The notes beneath the pieces are model-generated. The model was given only the letters and a program-made list of their open reading frames with translations, was not told where the DNA came from and did no database searches. From CAVDAL01 sp963606965 (GTDB lineage: Bacteria; Actinomycetota; Coriobacteriia; Coriobacteriales; QAMH01), in contig CAVDAL010000034.1 in NCBI GenBank assembly GCA_963606965.1, positions 1-21,796 on the forward strand: 21,796 nucleotides of DNA. Reading direction: 5' to 3'. Shown one piece after another: positions 6,152-14,052 of this stretch. Made by a program: the position numbers and the translations under genes. Each line of letters starts with the position of its first letter. Position 1 is the first letter of the stretch.

Positions 6152-7840
6152 ATGAAGCTTGGGGAAGAAGTTAAAGGACAACTTAGTGTTCGAGGAATAA
6201 TTGTTGGAAGCATTGGCTGCATAATCATCACAATGGCATCTGCTTATACAGCGCTAAAAGTTGGCGCGCTGCCTTGGCCTATCGTCTTTGCTGCTATTGT
6301 TTCTTTGTTCGTCTTGAAGGCTATCAGCGGCAACAAGACAAATTTGAATGAAGTTAATGTGACTCACACAATTATGTCTGCTGGTGCTATGGTTGCTGGT
6401 GGCTTGGCTTTTACAATTCCGGCTGCATGGATGCTTGGCTTTGCTGATGATGTTAATTATGTGCGCGTTGCTTTGGTTGCATTGGCAGGCGTTGTGCTTG
6501 GTTGTGCTTTTTGCGCCGTTTTACGCAAAAAATATATTGAGGAAGAAGAGCTTGAATTTCCTGTAGGTCAGGCTTCTGCACAGACTTTGATTGCCGGTAA
6601 TTCTGCTGGCAAGATGGGCGCAAAGCTTTTTGGTTCTATGGGTGTTGCGGGCGTTTATTGCGCATTGCGCGATATGTTTGGTGCTTTGCCAACAATGCTT
6701 TTTTCAAATGTGAAAATCCCTGGCGTGAGTTTTGGAATTTATAATTCACCAATGATGTTGGCTGTTGGTTTTTTGGTTGGAACAGGCACTGTTATTGCTT
6801 GGTTTATCAGCGCCATTCTGGCACATTTTGGTATTGTTGTCGGCGGCTCTGCTCTTGGCTTTTGGACAGCGGAAGCAGGCCAAAGCATAATTTCGAATCT
6901 TGGCATGGGTATCATGCTTGGCGGCGGTTTTGCTGTTTTGGTTAAGGATGTTTTATTTCCAATTGTGCGCAATATTTTTAAGAAGAATGCTGCTGACAAA
7001 AACAAAAGTGCAGACGGGGAACAAAAGCGCGGATTTCGTTCGAAGTTGAGCGCAGGTTCATTTGCATGCTGTGTTGCGGCTGGATTTTTGCTGCTGGCAA
7101 TTGTTGTGAAAATGAATCCGCTTGTTTGTGTTGTTGTGGTTATTTTGACTTACGTCACTTGCATTATGAGTTCGCAAAGTGTTGGCCAAACTGGCATTGA
7201 TCCAATGGAAATTTTTGGACTTATTGTTTTGTTGATTGTTGCCGCTTTTTCAAATTATAGTGAAGTTCAGCTGCTCTTTATTGCTGCTGCTGTTGCTGTT
7301 GCTTGTGGTTTGGCTGGCGATGTAATGAACGACTTTAAGGTTGGTTCTGTTTTGAAGACTAGTCCAAGCGCACAGATTATTGGGCAAGCAATTGGTGCAA
7401 TTCTTGGTGCTATTGTTGCAACTATTGTTTTGTATTTACTATTTAATGCATATGGCGCGTCATCTTTTGGTGCTGACGGTACTTTTGTGGCGGCTCAGGC
7501 TTCAGTTGTTGCAAGCATGATCGGCGGCACAATTAATGTGCCTGTGTTTATTGGCGGCATATGCTTTGGCTTTGTTGCTTATTTATTCAAATTGCCTGCA
7601 ATGATTATCGGTCTTGGTGTTTATTTGCCATTTTATTTTTCACTAACTGCATTTCTTGGCGCGCTTATTGGAATTGTTTACAGGAAGATTGGCGCTGCTA
7701 AAGACAAGAAAAATGGCGTACAAGATGTGGAAGAAAAAGCTAAGAGCAGAGAGGAAAGCGGGCTTGTTATTGCTTCAGGCTTGCTTGGTGGCGAATCCAT
7801 CATTGGCGTCATCGTTGCCTTATTAGCTGTATTTATGTGA
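6152..7840 (+). CDS. OPT family (oligopeptide/metal-chelate) transporter
   Basis: 562 residues, almost entirely hydrophobic, with a dozen or more membrane segments, matching the size of prokaryotic OPT proteins. The N-terminal segment (MASAYTALKVG, then a conserved NEVNVTHTIMSAGAMVAGG near residues 69-87 and FTIPA) is the family's best-known pattern. EEEELEFPVGQASAQTL follows near residues 130-146. A cytoplasmic charged loop separates the halves (about 277-300), and the second half repeats the pore-like GTINVPVFIGG segment near 465. OPT members import small peptides or peptide-like metal chelates with protons; the substrate here is not predictable. GAGGGA lies a few bases before the ATG. It ends 23 bp from the convergent histidine kinase, with no terminator visible between them. 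Confidence 0.88.
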   Translation: MKLGEEVKGQLSVRGIIVGSIGCIIITMASAYTALKVGALPWPIVFAAIVSLFVLKAISGNKTNLNEVNVTHTIMSAGAMVAGGLAFTIPAAWMLGFADDVNYVRVALVALAGVVLGCAFCAVLRKKYIEEEELEFPVGQASAQTLIAGNSAGKMGAKLFGSMGVAGVYCALRDMFGALPTMLFSNVKIPGVSFGIYNSPMMLAVGFLVGTGTVIAWFISAILAHFGIVVGGSALGFWTAEAGQSIISNLGMGIMLGGGFAVLVKDVLFPIVRNIFKKNAADKNKSADGEQKRGFRSKLSAGSFACCVAAGFLLLAIVVKMNPLVCVVVVILTYVTCIMSSQSVGQTGIDPMEIFGLIVLLIVAAFSNYSEVQLLFIAAAVAVACGLAGDVMNDFKVGSVLKTSPSAQIIGQAIGAILGAIVATIVLYLLFNAYGASSFGADGTFVAAQASVVASMIGGTINVPVFIGGICFGFVAYLFKLPAMIIGLGVYLPFYFSLTAFLGALIGIVYRKIGAAKDKKNGVQDVEEKAKSREESGLVIASGLLGGESIIGVIVALLAVFM

Positions 7841-7863
7841 TTAAAGTGGCTATTGATTAACTT

Positions 7864-9168
7864 TTATGCAAAGGTGATGATGAAGCGCGTGCCATCTTCT
7901 TCGGAGCTTGTTGCTCTGATAGATCCGCCTTGCTCTGTGACTATAGCTTTGGCAATTGCAAGACCAAGGCCATGGCTGTTTTGACTGTCGCTGCGCGATG
8001 AATCTGACCTGTAAAAACGGTCGAAGATATGTTCGAGGTCTTTTGGCTCAATATATGAACCTGTATTGTGAACAACAAGTTGCACAGCTGAAGTAGCACG
8101 CTGTAAAGTGATTTCAATTTTGTTTTTTTCTGGAGCATATTTGCATGCATTGTCAAGCAGTATCGTGAATAGCCTGTGAATTTTTGCTTCATCACCAAGA
8201 ATGGTAATATCTGGTGCAATATCTGCAGACAGCTCAACATCTTGTTCAAAAGCAATGCTTTCAAATTCTAGCGCTTCAGTTTCTGCAATTTGACTGATGT
8301 CGACAGGCTCTTTTAGTGGTGGAGCAGGCTGTTCATCCATTCGCGCAAGGTAAAGCAAATCTTTGACAAGTTGCTGCATATGCATTGTTTCAACTTGCGT
8401 GCTTTCAAGCCATTGCTCTTGGCTGCGAATTGATTCATCTGGATTGCTCATCAAAATTTCTGTATTCGCTTGAATAACAGTGATTGGAGTTTTTAAATCA
8501 TGCGAAGCATCAGAAATAAATTGACGTTGTTTTGTCCATGCTCGTTGCACAGGACCAAGCGCCCACCTGCTGAAGAATAAACTGATAATAAAGAAGATAA
8601 TCAGAGCAAAAAAGCCGATAATTGACAATATCAAAGCATGCGTTTTCCAGCTTGTTGCAGCACTGCTGTCTGCAAAAGCAATATAGGATGCATCTCCAAC
8701 TGTATTTTTTGCATAATATAAGCCGCAAGATTTCAAGCTGCCGGTTCCATCTTCTAAAGCAAAAATTTCACTGACATGCGCGGATAAAGTATCATCTGAA
8801 ACAGTCGCTGCACTCATGGAAGTGATAAAGCCAAAAGTTGAATTTGATTCTAATTTATAAACAGCAATTGGAATAATCCTGCCGCGGTTGCCTTGGAGGC
8901 TGCCAATTTCTGGAATGCGCCCGCTGTAATCTTGGTTGCTGTAGTTGTTTCCATCATTTGAAGAATTACTATAGCCGTCGTTACCGGTGCTTGCATAAAT
9001 GCTAGCGCTGCTAACAGAATTGTTTAAAGCACTAAAAACGCCATAAACATCTTGATGATATGTAACAAAGCAGATTACAGAAAAAACAATAGCCAAGACA
9101 ATAGCAATCATTACCATTGTCATGGTAATGAACTTAATGCGAAGTCTTTTAAGAACTTTGTTTTTCAA
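7864..9168 (-). CDS. Two-component sensor histidine kinase
   Basis: 434 residues from a TTG at 9168 (GGGA about 10 nt upstream). The frame is open to an ATG at 9210, but that would overlap the regulator by 62 nt and has no ribosome site. Membrane helices are at about 17-37 and 178-199, with an extracytoplasmic sensor of about 140 residues carrying a Ser/Asn/Gly-rich stretch (about 50-83). The H-box SDASHDLKTP has phospho-acceptor His223. The N-box is LLDNACKYAP (Asn340), the G1-like box is HNTG (367-370), the F-box is FDRFYR and the G2 box is GLGLA (400-404). No HAMP domain is obvious: only about 20 residues separate the second helix from the H-box. All catalytic motifs are intact. It forms a unit with the response regulator upstream; the stimulus is unknown. 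Confidence 0.93.
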   Translation of the reverse strand: MKNKVLKRLRIKFITMTMVMIAIVLAIVFSVICFVTYHQDVYGVFSALNNSVSSASIYASTGNDGYSNSSNDGNNYSNQDYSGRIPEIGSLQGNRGRIIPIAVYKLESNSTFGFITSMSAATVSDDTLSAHVSEIFALEDGTGSLKSCGLYYAKNTVGDASYIAFADSSAATSWKTHALILSIIGFFALIIFFIISLFFSRWALGPVQRAWTKQRQFISDASHDLKTPITVIQANTEILMSNPDESIRSQEQWLESTQVETMHMQQLVKDLLYLARMDEQPAPPLKEPVDISQIAETEALEFESIAFEQDVELSADIAPDITILGDEAKIHRLFTILLDNACKYAPEKNKIEITLQRATSAVQLVVHNTGSYIEPKDLEHIFDRFYRSDSSRSDSQNSHGLGLAIAKAIVTEQGGSIRATSSEEDGTRFIITFA

Positions 9169-9829
9169 CGAGTCTGTATCCCGCTTTTCTAACCGTTTCA
9201 ATTTCAACATTAGACTTTAGATAGTTTAACTTTTTTCGGACAAAAGAAACATATGCTTCAACATTGTTTTCTTCAACGTCAGAATATGTTCCCCAAACTT
9301 TTTGTATTAGCAGTTCTTTGGAAATTATTTGCCCTGGGTTTGTCATCAACACTTTGAGCAAAGAAAATTCCTTGTAGCTAAGATGAATATTCTTTTTTCC
9401 GCAATAAAGGTCATAGCTAGAAAGATTAAGTGTAAGGTCGCCATAATTTAATTCTTCAAAAATGACGTCGCCTTTGCGGCGTGTTAATGCGCGAAGGTGA
9501 GCAAGCAGTTCTGCTGTTGCGAAAGGCTTTGTCATATAATCATCGGCACCAGAATCAAGACCTGTGATTTTATCTGCAACTTCACTGCGAGCGGTCAGCA
9601 TCATAATTGGAGCATTGATATTTGCGCGGCGCAGTTTTGAAGCAATAGTGAAGCCATCCATTTTTGGAAGCATGGCATCTAAAATGATAACGTCATAGAT
9701 ATCTGCCAAACCCCAGTCAAGACCGCTTTGCCCGTCATGCACAGCATCGACTTCGTAATTATTTTTCTCTAAGATCTTGCTAAGAGCTTGAGCAAGCCTT
9801 ATGTCATCTTCGACAAGTAATATACGCAC
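9149..9829 (-). CDS. OmpR/PhoB-family response regulator
   Basis: 226 residues from a GTG start with AAGGA 6-7 nt upstream. The receiver domain (1-115) has the acidic pair EDD (7-9), phospho-acceptor Asp51 in IILDAMLPKMDG, Thr79 and Lys101 (MTKPF). The C-terminal domain (about 128-222) is an OmpR-type winged helix (YKEFSLLKVLMTNPGQ, then WGTYSDVEENNVEAYVSFVRKKL as the recognition region and KAGYRL as the wing). It is the first gene of the two-gene system; the kinase begins inside or just at its 3' end. It has its own candidate promoter downstream of the fatty-acid operon, preceded by an 11-bp-period direct repeat that fits this family's binding mode. Confidence 0.95.
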   Translation of the reverse strand: MRILLVEDDIRLAQALSKILEKNNYEVDAVHDGQSGLDWGLADIYDVIILDAMLPKMDGFTIASKLRRANINAPIMMLTARSEVADKITGLDSGADDYMTKPFATAELLAHLRALTRRKGDVIFEELNYGDLTLNLSSYDLYCGKKNIHLSYKEFSLLKVLMTNPGQIISKELLIQKVWGTYSDVEENNVEAYVSFVRKKLNYLKSNVEIETVRKAGYRLVEKQSS

Positions 9830-9834
9830 AATAA

Positions 9835-9865
9835 ATCCTTAAGACATAGCTTTATGTTTAAGGAT
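9835..9865 (-). promoter_or_regulatory. Hairpin sequestering the response-regulator ribosome-binding site
   Basis: ATCCTTAA (9835-9842) pairs with TTAAGGAT (9858-9865), and ACATA (9844-9848) with TATGT (9853-9857). The result is a 13-bp stem with a single bulged base and a 4-nt loop. In minus-strand RNA the 3' arm contains the AAGGA ribosome site of the regulator's GTG start. The stem is too AT-rich and the following U content too low to be a convincing terminator. Confidence 0.55.
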
Positions 9866-9899
9866 ATTGTACTCATGTAACTGAAAGTCCGCTGAAAGT
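9866..9899 (-). promoter_or_regulatory. Response-regulator promoter with 11-bp direct repeat
   Basis: On the plus strand CTGAAAGT occurs exactly twice, at 9881-9888 and 9892-9899 (period 11). Nine bases nearer the gene is TACAAT (minus strand, 9871-9866), a good -10 box. At 17 bp the -35 position falls on CAGCGG (9894-9889), not a consensus and lying inside the repeat. Such a layout is typical of a promoter activated by an OmpR-family regulator bound over the -35 region. Confidence 0.55.
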
Positions 9900-9913
9900 T
9901 AGCGCGAATTTGA

Positions 9914-11587
9914 CTATGAACGTTGCAAGCGTCCAAGTTCTAAGTCTGATTGAGCTTGCTCGCGCAAAATGCTATGTTGCTTTTTGCCAGTTGCAGTATA
10001 TGGAAGTTCATCAACAAAGCAATAATATCGCGGACACATATATCTTGACATATCATCATTCGCAACACAAAATGCATTCATTTCCTTTGCTGAAAGTGTA
10101 GCGCCGCACTTAGGAATGATATAAGCGACAACAGCTTGTCCGCGTGATGCATCCGGGACACCAACAACCATGCAATCAGCAACATTTTCATGCGTGGAAA
10201 TTATTTCTTCAAGCTGTTCAGGATAAATATTTTCACCCATGCAGATAATCATGCCATCTTTTCTTCCACTTATGCTGATGAAGTGGTCTTTATCCCAAGT
10301 GCCAACATCCTTTGTATAAAACCAGCCCTTGTAAAATTTTTCGCGTGTTTGTTCCTTATTTTGAACATAGCACAATGCTGATTTTTCGATACTTTTGATT
10401 ATGACTTCACCCTTTGTTTTGCCATCTGCAGGTACAAGGTCATCTGGTTCAGCTTTTCTATCTTCATAAATGTTAACAACGCGGACTTCATCGCCAGTAC
10501 AAGCGCGGCCAGCGCTTCCAGACATCTGTGGCAAGTCGCTGGGCTGCAAAAAGCTATTCCAAAATGTTTCTGTTGTGCCATATCCATTGAAGATATTTGG
10601 CGTCAAAAGCTGCATATAGCGTTCGCATTCTGCTTTTTCAAGAGGACTGCCCATTGTCACGATTCCGCGTAAGCCTGACAAATCAATAGGGTGTTTTTCT
10701 TGTCTTGCTGCTAAATTCTTTAAAGCAGAAGGCACACCAATCAAAAATGTAATGCCATATTTAAGCACGGCATCAAGGCAAGTCTTAGCATTAAACATGC
10801 GCAAAACAACAACACATGCACCAACAAAAAATGAAGGGCATATTCCGCCTGAATGCAATCCGCCGCGATGAAACCATGGAGTCATATTCATTGTTACATC
10901 GCTAGCATTAAGAGGGAAGTGCATTATTGCGTCATGCGCAGACATAATTTCATTTATGTTATTGGAAGGCACGCCTTTTGGTGTTCCTGTTGTGCCAGAA
11001 GTGCAAAAACGTGTGACTTCTGCAAAAGCATCTGGTGTGAATTGCGCTTGCGGCTCTTCGCTTGAAGAAGCGGTTAAAAGTTCATCAAAAAAGATATGTC
11101 CTTGTGGCAATTCAGGATTTTTCTTGCGGTAGTCAACGGCAACAATAAGCTCAGGTTTATGCTTACAAAGTTCAAGAGCGCGCTGTGCCATGCTTGCCAC
11201 ATCGCAATCATAAATATATGCTTTTGGCTTGTCGCGATCTATCAAGCGAGCAGTTTCGCCTGCAGACAAGTTGAAGTTTATTGGACTATTTATTGCGCCG
11301 AGTTTTTGTGGAGCAATATAGCAAAAAGCAAATTGTGGTGAATTGTAAAGTTGATATATCACAATATCATTTTGTCCAATGCCATGCTTAGCCAGTGCAT
11401 TTGCCAACTTATTTGCATCTGCATTTAGTTCTTTATATGTCCAAGTCTGCTCATTTGCTGGGTCAATCATTGCAAGCTTAGAAGGCATCTTGAATACATT
11501 GCGCATGAATCCGCTGACCCAAGTGAAGTTTTGTGCAAACTGTTCTTTATAATTTTCAGCATCGTATGTATATTCAAGAGCACACAT
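9914..11587 (-). CDS. AMP-dependent acyl-CoA/acyl-ACP synthetase
   Basis: 557 residues, a full-length ANL-superfamily adenylating enzyme. The phosphate-binding loop is TSGTTGTPKG (about 196-205), the A5 motif is YGTTE (336-340), and the TKD of motif A7 has Asp427. The hinge is SGRKDGMI (about 440-447), and the C-terminal catalytic Lys lies in PYTATGK (Lys535). These enzymes activate a carboxylic acid with ATP and pass it to CoA, or in some cases to ACP. It is the last gene of the fatty-acid operon: its ATG follows the second ketoacyl synthase by 2 bp, with AAGGAG 5 nt upstream. The location suggests that it feeds fatty or short-chain acids into the pathway. The acid and acceptor cannot be told from motifs. 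Confidence 0.9.
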   Translation of the reverse strand: MCALEYTYDAENYKEQFAQNFTWVSGFMRNVFKMPSKLAMIDPANEQTWTYKELNADANKLANALAKHGIGQNDIVIYQLYNSPQFAFCYIAPQKLGAINSPINFNLSAGETARLIDRDKPKAYIYDCDVASMAQRALELCKHKPELIVAVDYRKKNPELPQGHIFFDELLTASSSEEPQAQFTPDAFAEVTRFCTSGTTGTPKGVPSNNINEIMSAHDAIMHFPLNASDVTMNMTPWFHRGGLHSGGICPSFFVGACVVVLRMFNAKTCLDAVLKYGITFLIGVPSALKNLAARQEKHPIDLSGLRGIVTMGSPLEKAECERYMQLLTPNIFNGYGTTETFWNSFLQPSDLPQMSGSAGRACTGDEVRVVNIYEDRKAEPDDLVPADGKTKGEVIIKSIEKSALCYVQNKEQTREKFYKGWFYTKDVGTWDKDHFISISGRKDGMIICMGENIYPEQLEEIISTHENVADCMVVGVPDASRGQAVVAYIIPKCGATLSAKEMNAFCVANDDMSRYMCPRYYCFVDELPYTATGKKQHSILREQAQSDLELGRLQRS

Positions 11588-11589
11588 TT

Positions 11590-12798
11590 TTACTCCTTAT
11601 GCTTACCAACAATAATGCAAGAATTTTGTCCGCCAAAACCCATTGCATTGGAAAGTGCAATGTCGATGTTTTGCTTGCAATTTTCTTTTGTTGCAAGCTT
11701 TAATCCAAGGCTTTCGTCAGCATGGTCTGTGCCAACATTAACAGGAAGATTACCGCTGCAAACAGCATGAATGCAAGCGATTGTTTCAATAATTCCGCTT
11801 GCTCCCATCAAATGTCCTGTCATTCCTTTTGTTGAACTTACTAATGGATTGTTTTCAAATACACTTGTAATTGCTGCTGCTTCTGCAGCGTCTCCTGCTG
11901 GAGTGGAAGTGCCATGAGCATTGATATAGTCAACGTCGCTTGCGCATATGCCAGCATCATTTAATGCTAAATTCATGCATGAAACTGCGCCAGAGCCATC
12001 TGGTTTTGGCGATGTTGGATTATAAGCATCATTATTATTTGCACAGCCCAGCAAGTCTGCCAAGATTTTAGCGCCGCGCATCTTTGCATGTTGCTCGCTT
12101 TCCAAGATGATAGCGCCGCCGCCTTCACCTAAAACAAAGCCGTTTCTGTTCACATCGAATGGCATGCTTTGCCCTGTTTTAGAAAGAGCTCGCGTTTTAT
12201 TTAAGCTTTGGATTAAAGTAGGACAGATGGCAGCTTCGCCAGCCATGACAATCATTGCATCTGCTGCGCCGCTTTGAATGAGCATGCGCGCAACAGTTAA
12301 AGCATCGCCACCGGAAGAACAAGCTGTGCTAATTGTTAAGCTAGGGCCTGTTATTTTGTGATTAATTTCAAGCTGAGAAGCAGCAATATTTCCCATTGCT
12401 TTTAACAGGAACTTTGGCCCTGCACTTTTGCCAGAATCATATGCACTTTGAGTTTTACTAATGACAGAAATACCACAAAGAGCGCTACCCATAACAACGC
12501 CAACGCGTGAGCTTTCCGTATCAAGCCCGCTCATTTTGATAGCTTCTTCAGCAGCGACATATGCATATTGCATATAAGGTTCTAAGTCCATAACAAGGCG
12601 CGTTGGCAAAAAGTCGCGAGCATTGAAGTCTTTGACTTCTGCAGCATGATGGATGGGAAGATCCGTGGTATCAAATTGTGAAATTTCTGATATTCCACAA
12701 ATACCTTTGTCCAAAGCAGCACAATATTCGCTCGCACCAATGCCAATTGGTGTTACAGCACCAATGCCACTTATAACAACTTTGCTCTGTGCACTCAT
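11590..12798 (-). CDS. Beta-ketoacyl-ACP synthase (KAS I/II type), second copy
   Basis: 402 residues with a complete thiolase-fold Cys-His-His site: Cys160 in STACSSGG, His295 in NAHGTSTP, and Lys324 and His329 in SSTKGMTGHLMG. Members condense malonyl-ACP with an acyl primer to lengthen the chain by two carbons. It is clearly diverged from the adjacent fabF: the active-site motif is TACSSG and the first 120 residues differ strongly. It is therefore not a recent duplicate. It starts 3 bp after the fabF stop with only a weak ribosome site, so translation is probably coupled. Possible roles are a FabB/FabO-like enzyme for unsaturated chains or a FabY-like starter enzyme replacing the missing FabH. 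The sequence does not settle this. Confidence 0.88.
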   Translation of the reverse strand: MSAQSKVVISGIGAVTPIGIGASEYCAALDKGICGISEISQFDTTDLPIHHAAEVKDFNARDFLPTRLVMDLEPYMQYAYVAAEEAIKMSGLDTESSRVGVVMGSALCGISVISKTQSAYDSGKSAGPKFLLKAMGNIAASQLEINHKITGPSLTISTACSSGGDALTVARMLIQSGAADAMIVMAGEAAICPTLIQSLNKTRALSKTGQSMPFDVNRNGFVLGEGGGAIILESEQHAKMRGAKILADLLGCANNNDAYNPTSPKPDGSGAVSCMNLALNDAGICASDVDYINAHGTSTPAGDAAEAAAITSVFENNPLVSSTKGMTGHLMGASGIIETIACIHAVCSGNLPVNVGTDHADESLGLKLATKENCKQNIDIALSNAMGFGGQNSCIIVGKHKE

Positions 12799-12801
12799 TT
12801 G

Positions 12802-14040
12802 CTATTCGCTCACTTTCTTAAAAGCAAGGCAAGCATTGTGTCCGCCAAAGCCAAGAGAAGTTGAAAGAGCAAGATCAAAGTTTTGTTCACAAGCTTTCAA
12901 AGGAGTGTAATCAAGGTCGCATTCCGGGTCTGCTTCAGTCAGACCAATTGTTGGAGGAGCAATGCCTTCAGTCAATGCAAGAACAGAAACTATGGCTTCT
13001 GCAGCACCAGCAGCGCCAAGCATGTGGCCTGTCATTGACTTTGTGGAACTGATTTTTGCAGCTTGAGCGCGCTCAAGACCAAGAGCAGTTTTAATAGCTT
13101 TTGTTTCTGCTTTGTCATTCATAGCTGTTCCTGTGCCATGAGCATTTATATAAATTTTGGATGTGTCAGTTTTTGCTTCTGCAAGTGCTTCTGCAATTGC
13201 GCGCGCTCCGCCTTCAGCTTCTGGATGAGGGGCTGTCATGTGGTAAGCGTCGCAAGTTGAACCATAGCCAGCAAGTTCTGCATAAATTTTGGCTCCGCGC
13301 GCTTTAGCATGTTCTTCTTCTTCCAAGACTAAAACGCCAGCACCTTCGCCCATAACAAAGCCACTGCGCCTTGCATCAAATGGAAGGGAAGCACATGCTG
13401 GGTCATCTGAAAATGAAAGAGCTTGCATTGTGCTAAATCCAGCCGCGGCTAGTGCATTAACTGTTGCTTCTGAACCGCCAGCAATCATGGCATCTGCATA
13501 TCCATGGCGAATCATTCGCATAGCTTCACCCAATGCATTGCTGCCAGATGCGCATGCTGTAACAGCTGGCATTGCAGAATTTTTACATTGAAAACGCATT
13601 GCAATCATTCCAGCTGCCATATTTGCAATCATCATTGGAATGAAGAAAGGCGATACTCTGCGCGGGCCTTTGTCAAGCAACTTTTCATGTTCGCTCATGA
13701 ATGTTGCAATGCCGCCAATGCCTGTGCCAATATATGCGCCAATGCGCTCTGGCTCAATAGTGCCAATAATGCCGCTATCTTCAACAGCTTGGCAAGCAGC
13801 AGCCATAGCAAACTGTGAATAAATGTCGCTGTGCATTACATCTAATTTTTCCATGTAGTCACGCGGGTCAAAGTCGCGCACTTCTGCAGCAACTTTAACC
13901 TTGAATTTTTCTGTATCAAATTTAGTGATTTCTGAAATGCCAAGTGTGCCGGCTTTTAGCGCATTCCAAAAGCTTGGCACGTCATTTCCAAGTGGGCTTA
14001 TAACGCCCATACCAGTAATAACAACTTTTCTATCCATCAT
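12802..14040 (-). CDS. fabF: Beta-ketoacyl-ACP synthase II
   Basis: 412 residues, the length of canonical FabF. It begins KVVITGMGVISPLGND. The catalytic residues are Cys163 (VTACASG), His301 (NAHGTGTAMND), and Lys334 and His339 (SSTKSMTGHMLGAAG). The PHPEAEGGARAI loop and the ending LGFGGHNACLAF are typical of KAS II. One departure is near residues 66-77: the usual 'xxMDRFxQYA' helix reads VMHSDIYSQFA. FabF elongates saturated acyl-ACPs and sets chain length with temperature. It lies 12 bp after accA. Two tandem ATGs (14040, 14037) both suit the AAAGG upstream. Confidence 0.93.
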   Translation of the reverse strand: MMDRKVVITGMGVISPLGNDVPSFWNALKAGTLGISEITKFDTEKFKVKVAAEVRDFDPRDYMEKLDVMHSDIYSQFAMAAACQAVEDSGIIGTIEPERIGAYIGTGIGGIATFMSEHEKLLDKGPRRVSPFFIPMMIANMAAGMIAMRFQCKNSAMPAVTACASGSNALGEAMRMIRHGYADAMIAGGSEATVNALAAAGFSTMQALSFSDDPACASLPFDARRSGFVMGEGAGVLVLEEEEHAKARGAKIYAELAGYGSTCDAYHMTAPHPEAEGGARAIAEALAEAKTDTSKIYINAHGTGTAMNDKAETKAIKTALGLERAQAAKISSTKSMTGHMLGAAGAAEAIVSVLALTEGIAPPTIGLTEADPECDLDYTPLKACEQNFDLALSTSLGFGGHNACLAFKKVSE

Positions 14041-14052
14041 CTTTGCCTTTCG

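Noticed and set aside
7864..9210. ATG9210 as the histidine kinase start
   Set aside because: It would overlap the response regulator by 62 nt without a ribosome site; TTG9168 leaves a normal basic N-terminus before the first membrane helix.
9835..9865. Hairpin as the terminator of the fatty-acid operon
   Set aside because: The stem is AT-rich and the downstream run UUUAUUGUG is poor in U; its overlap with a ribosome site points to translation control.
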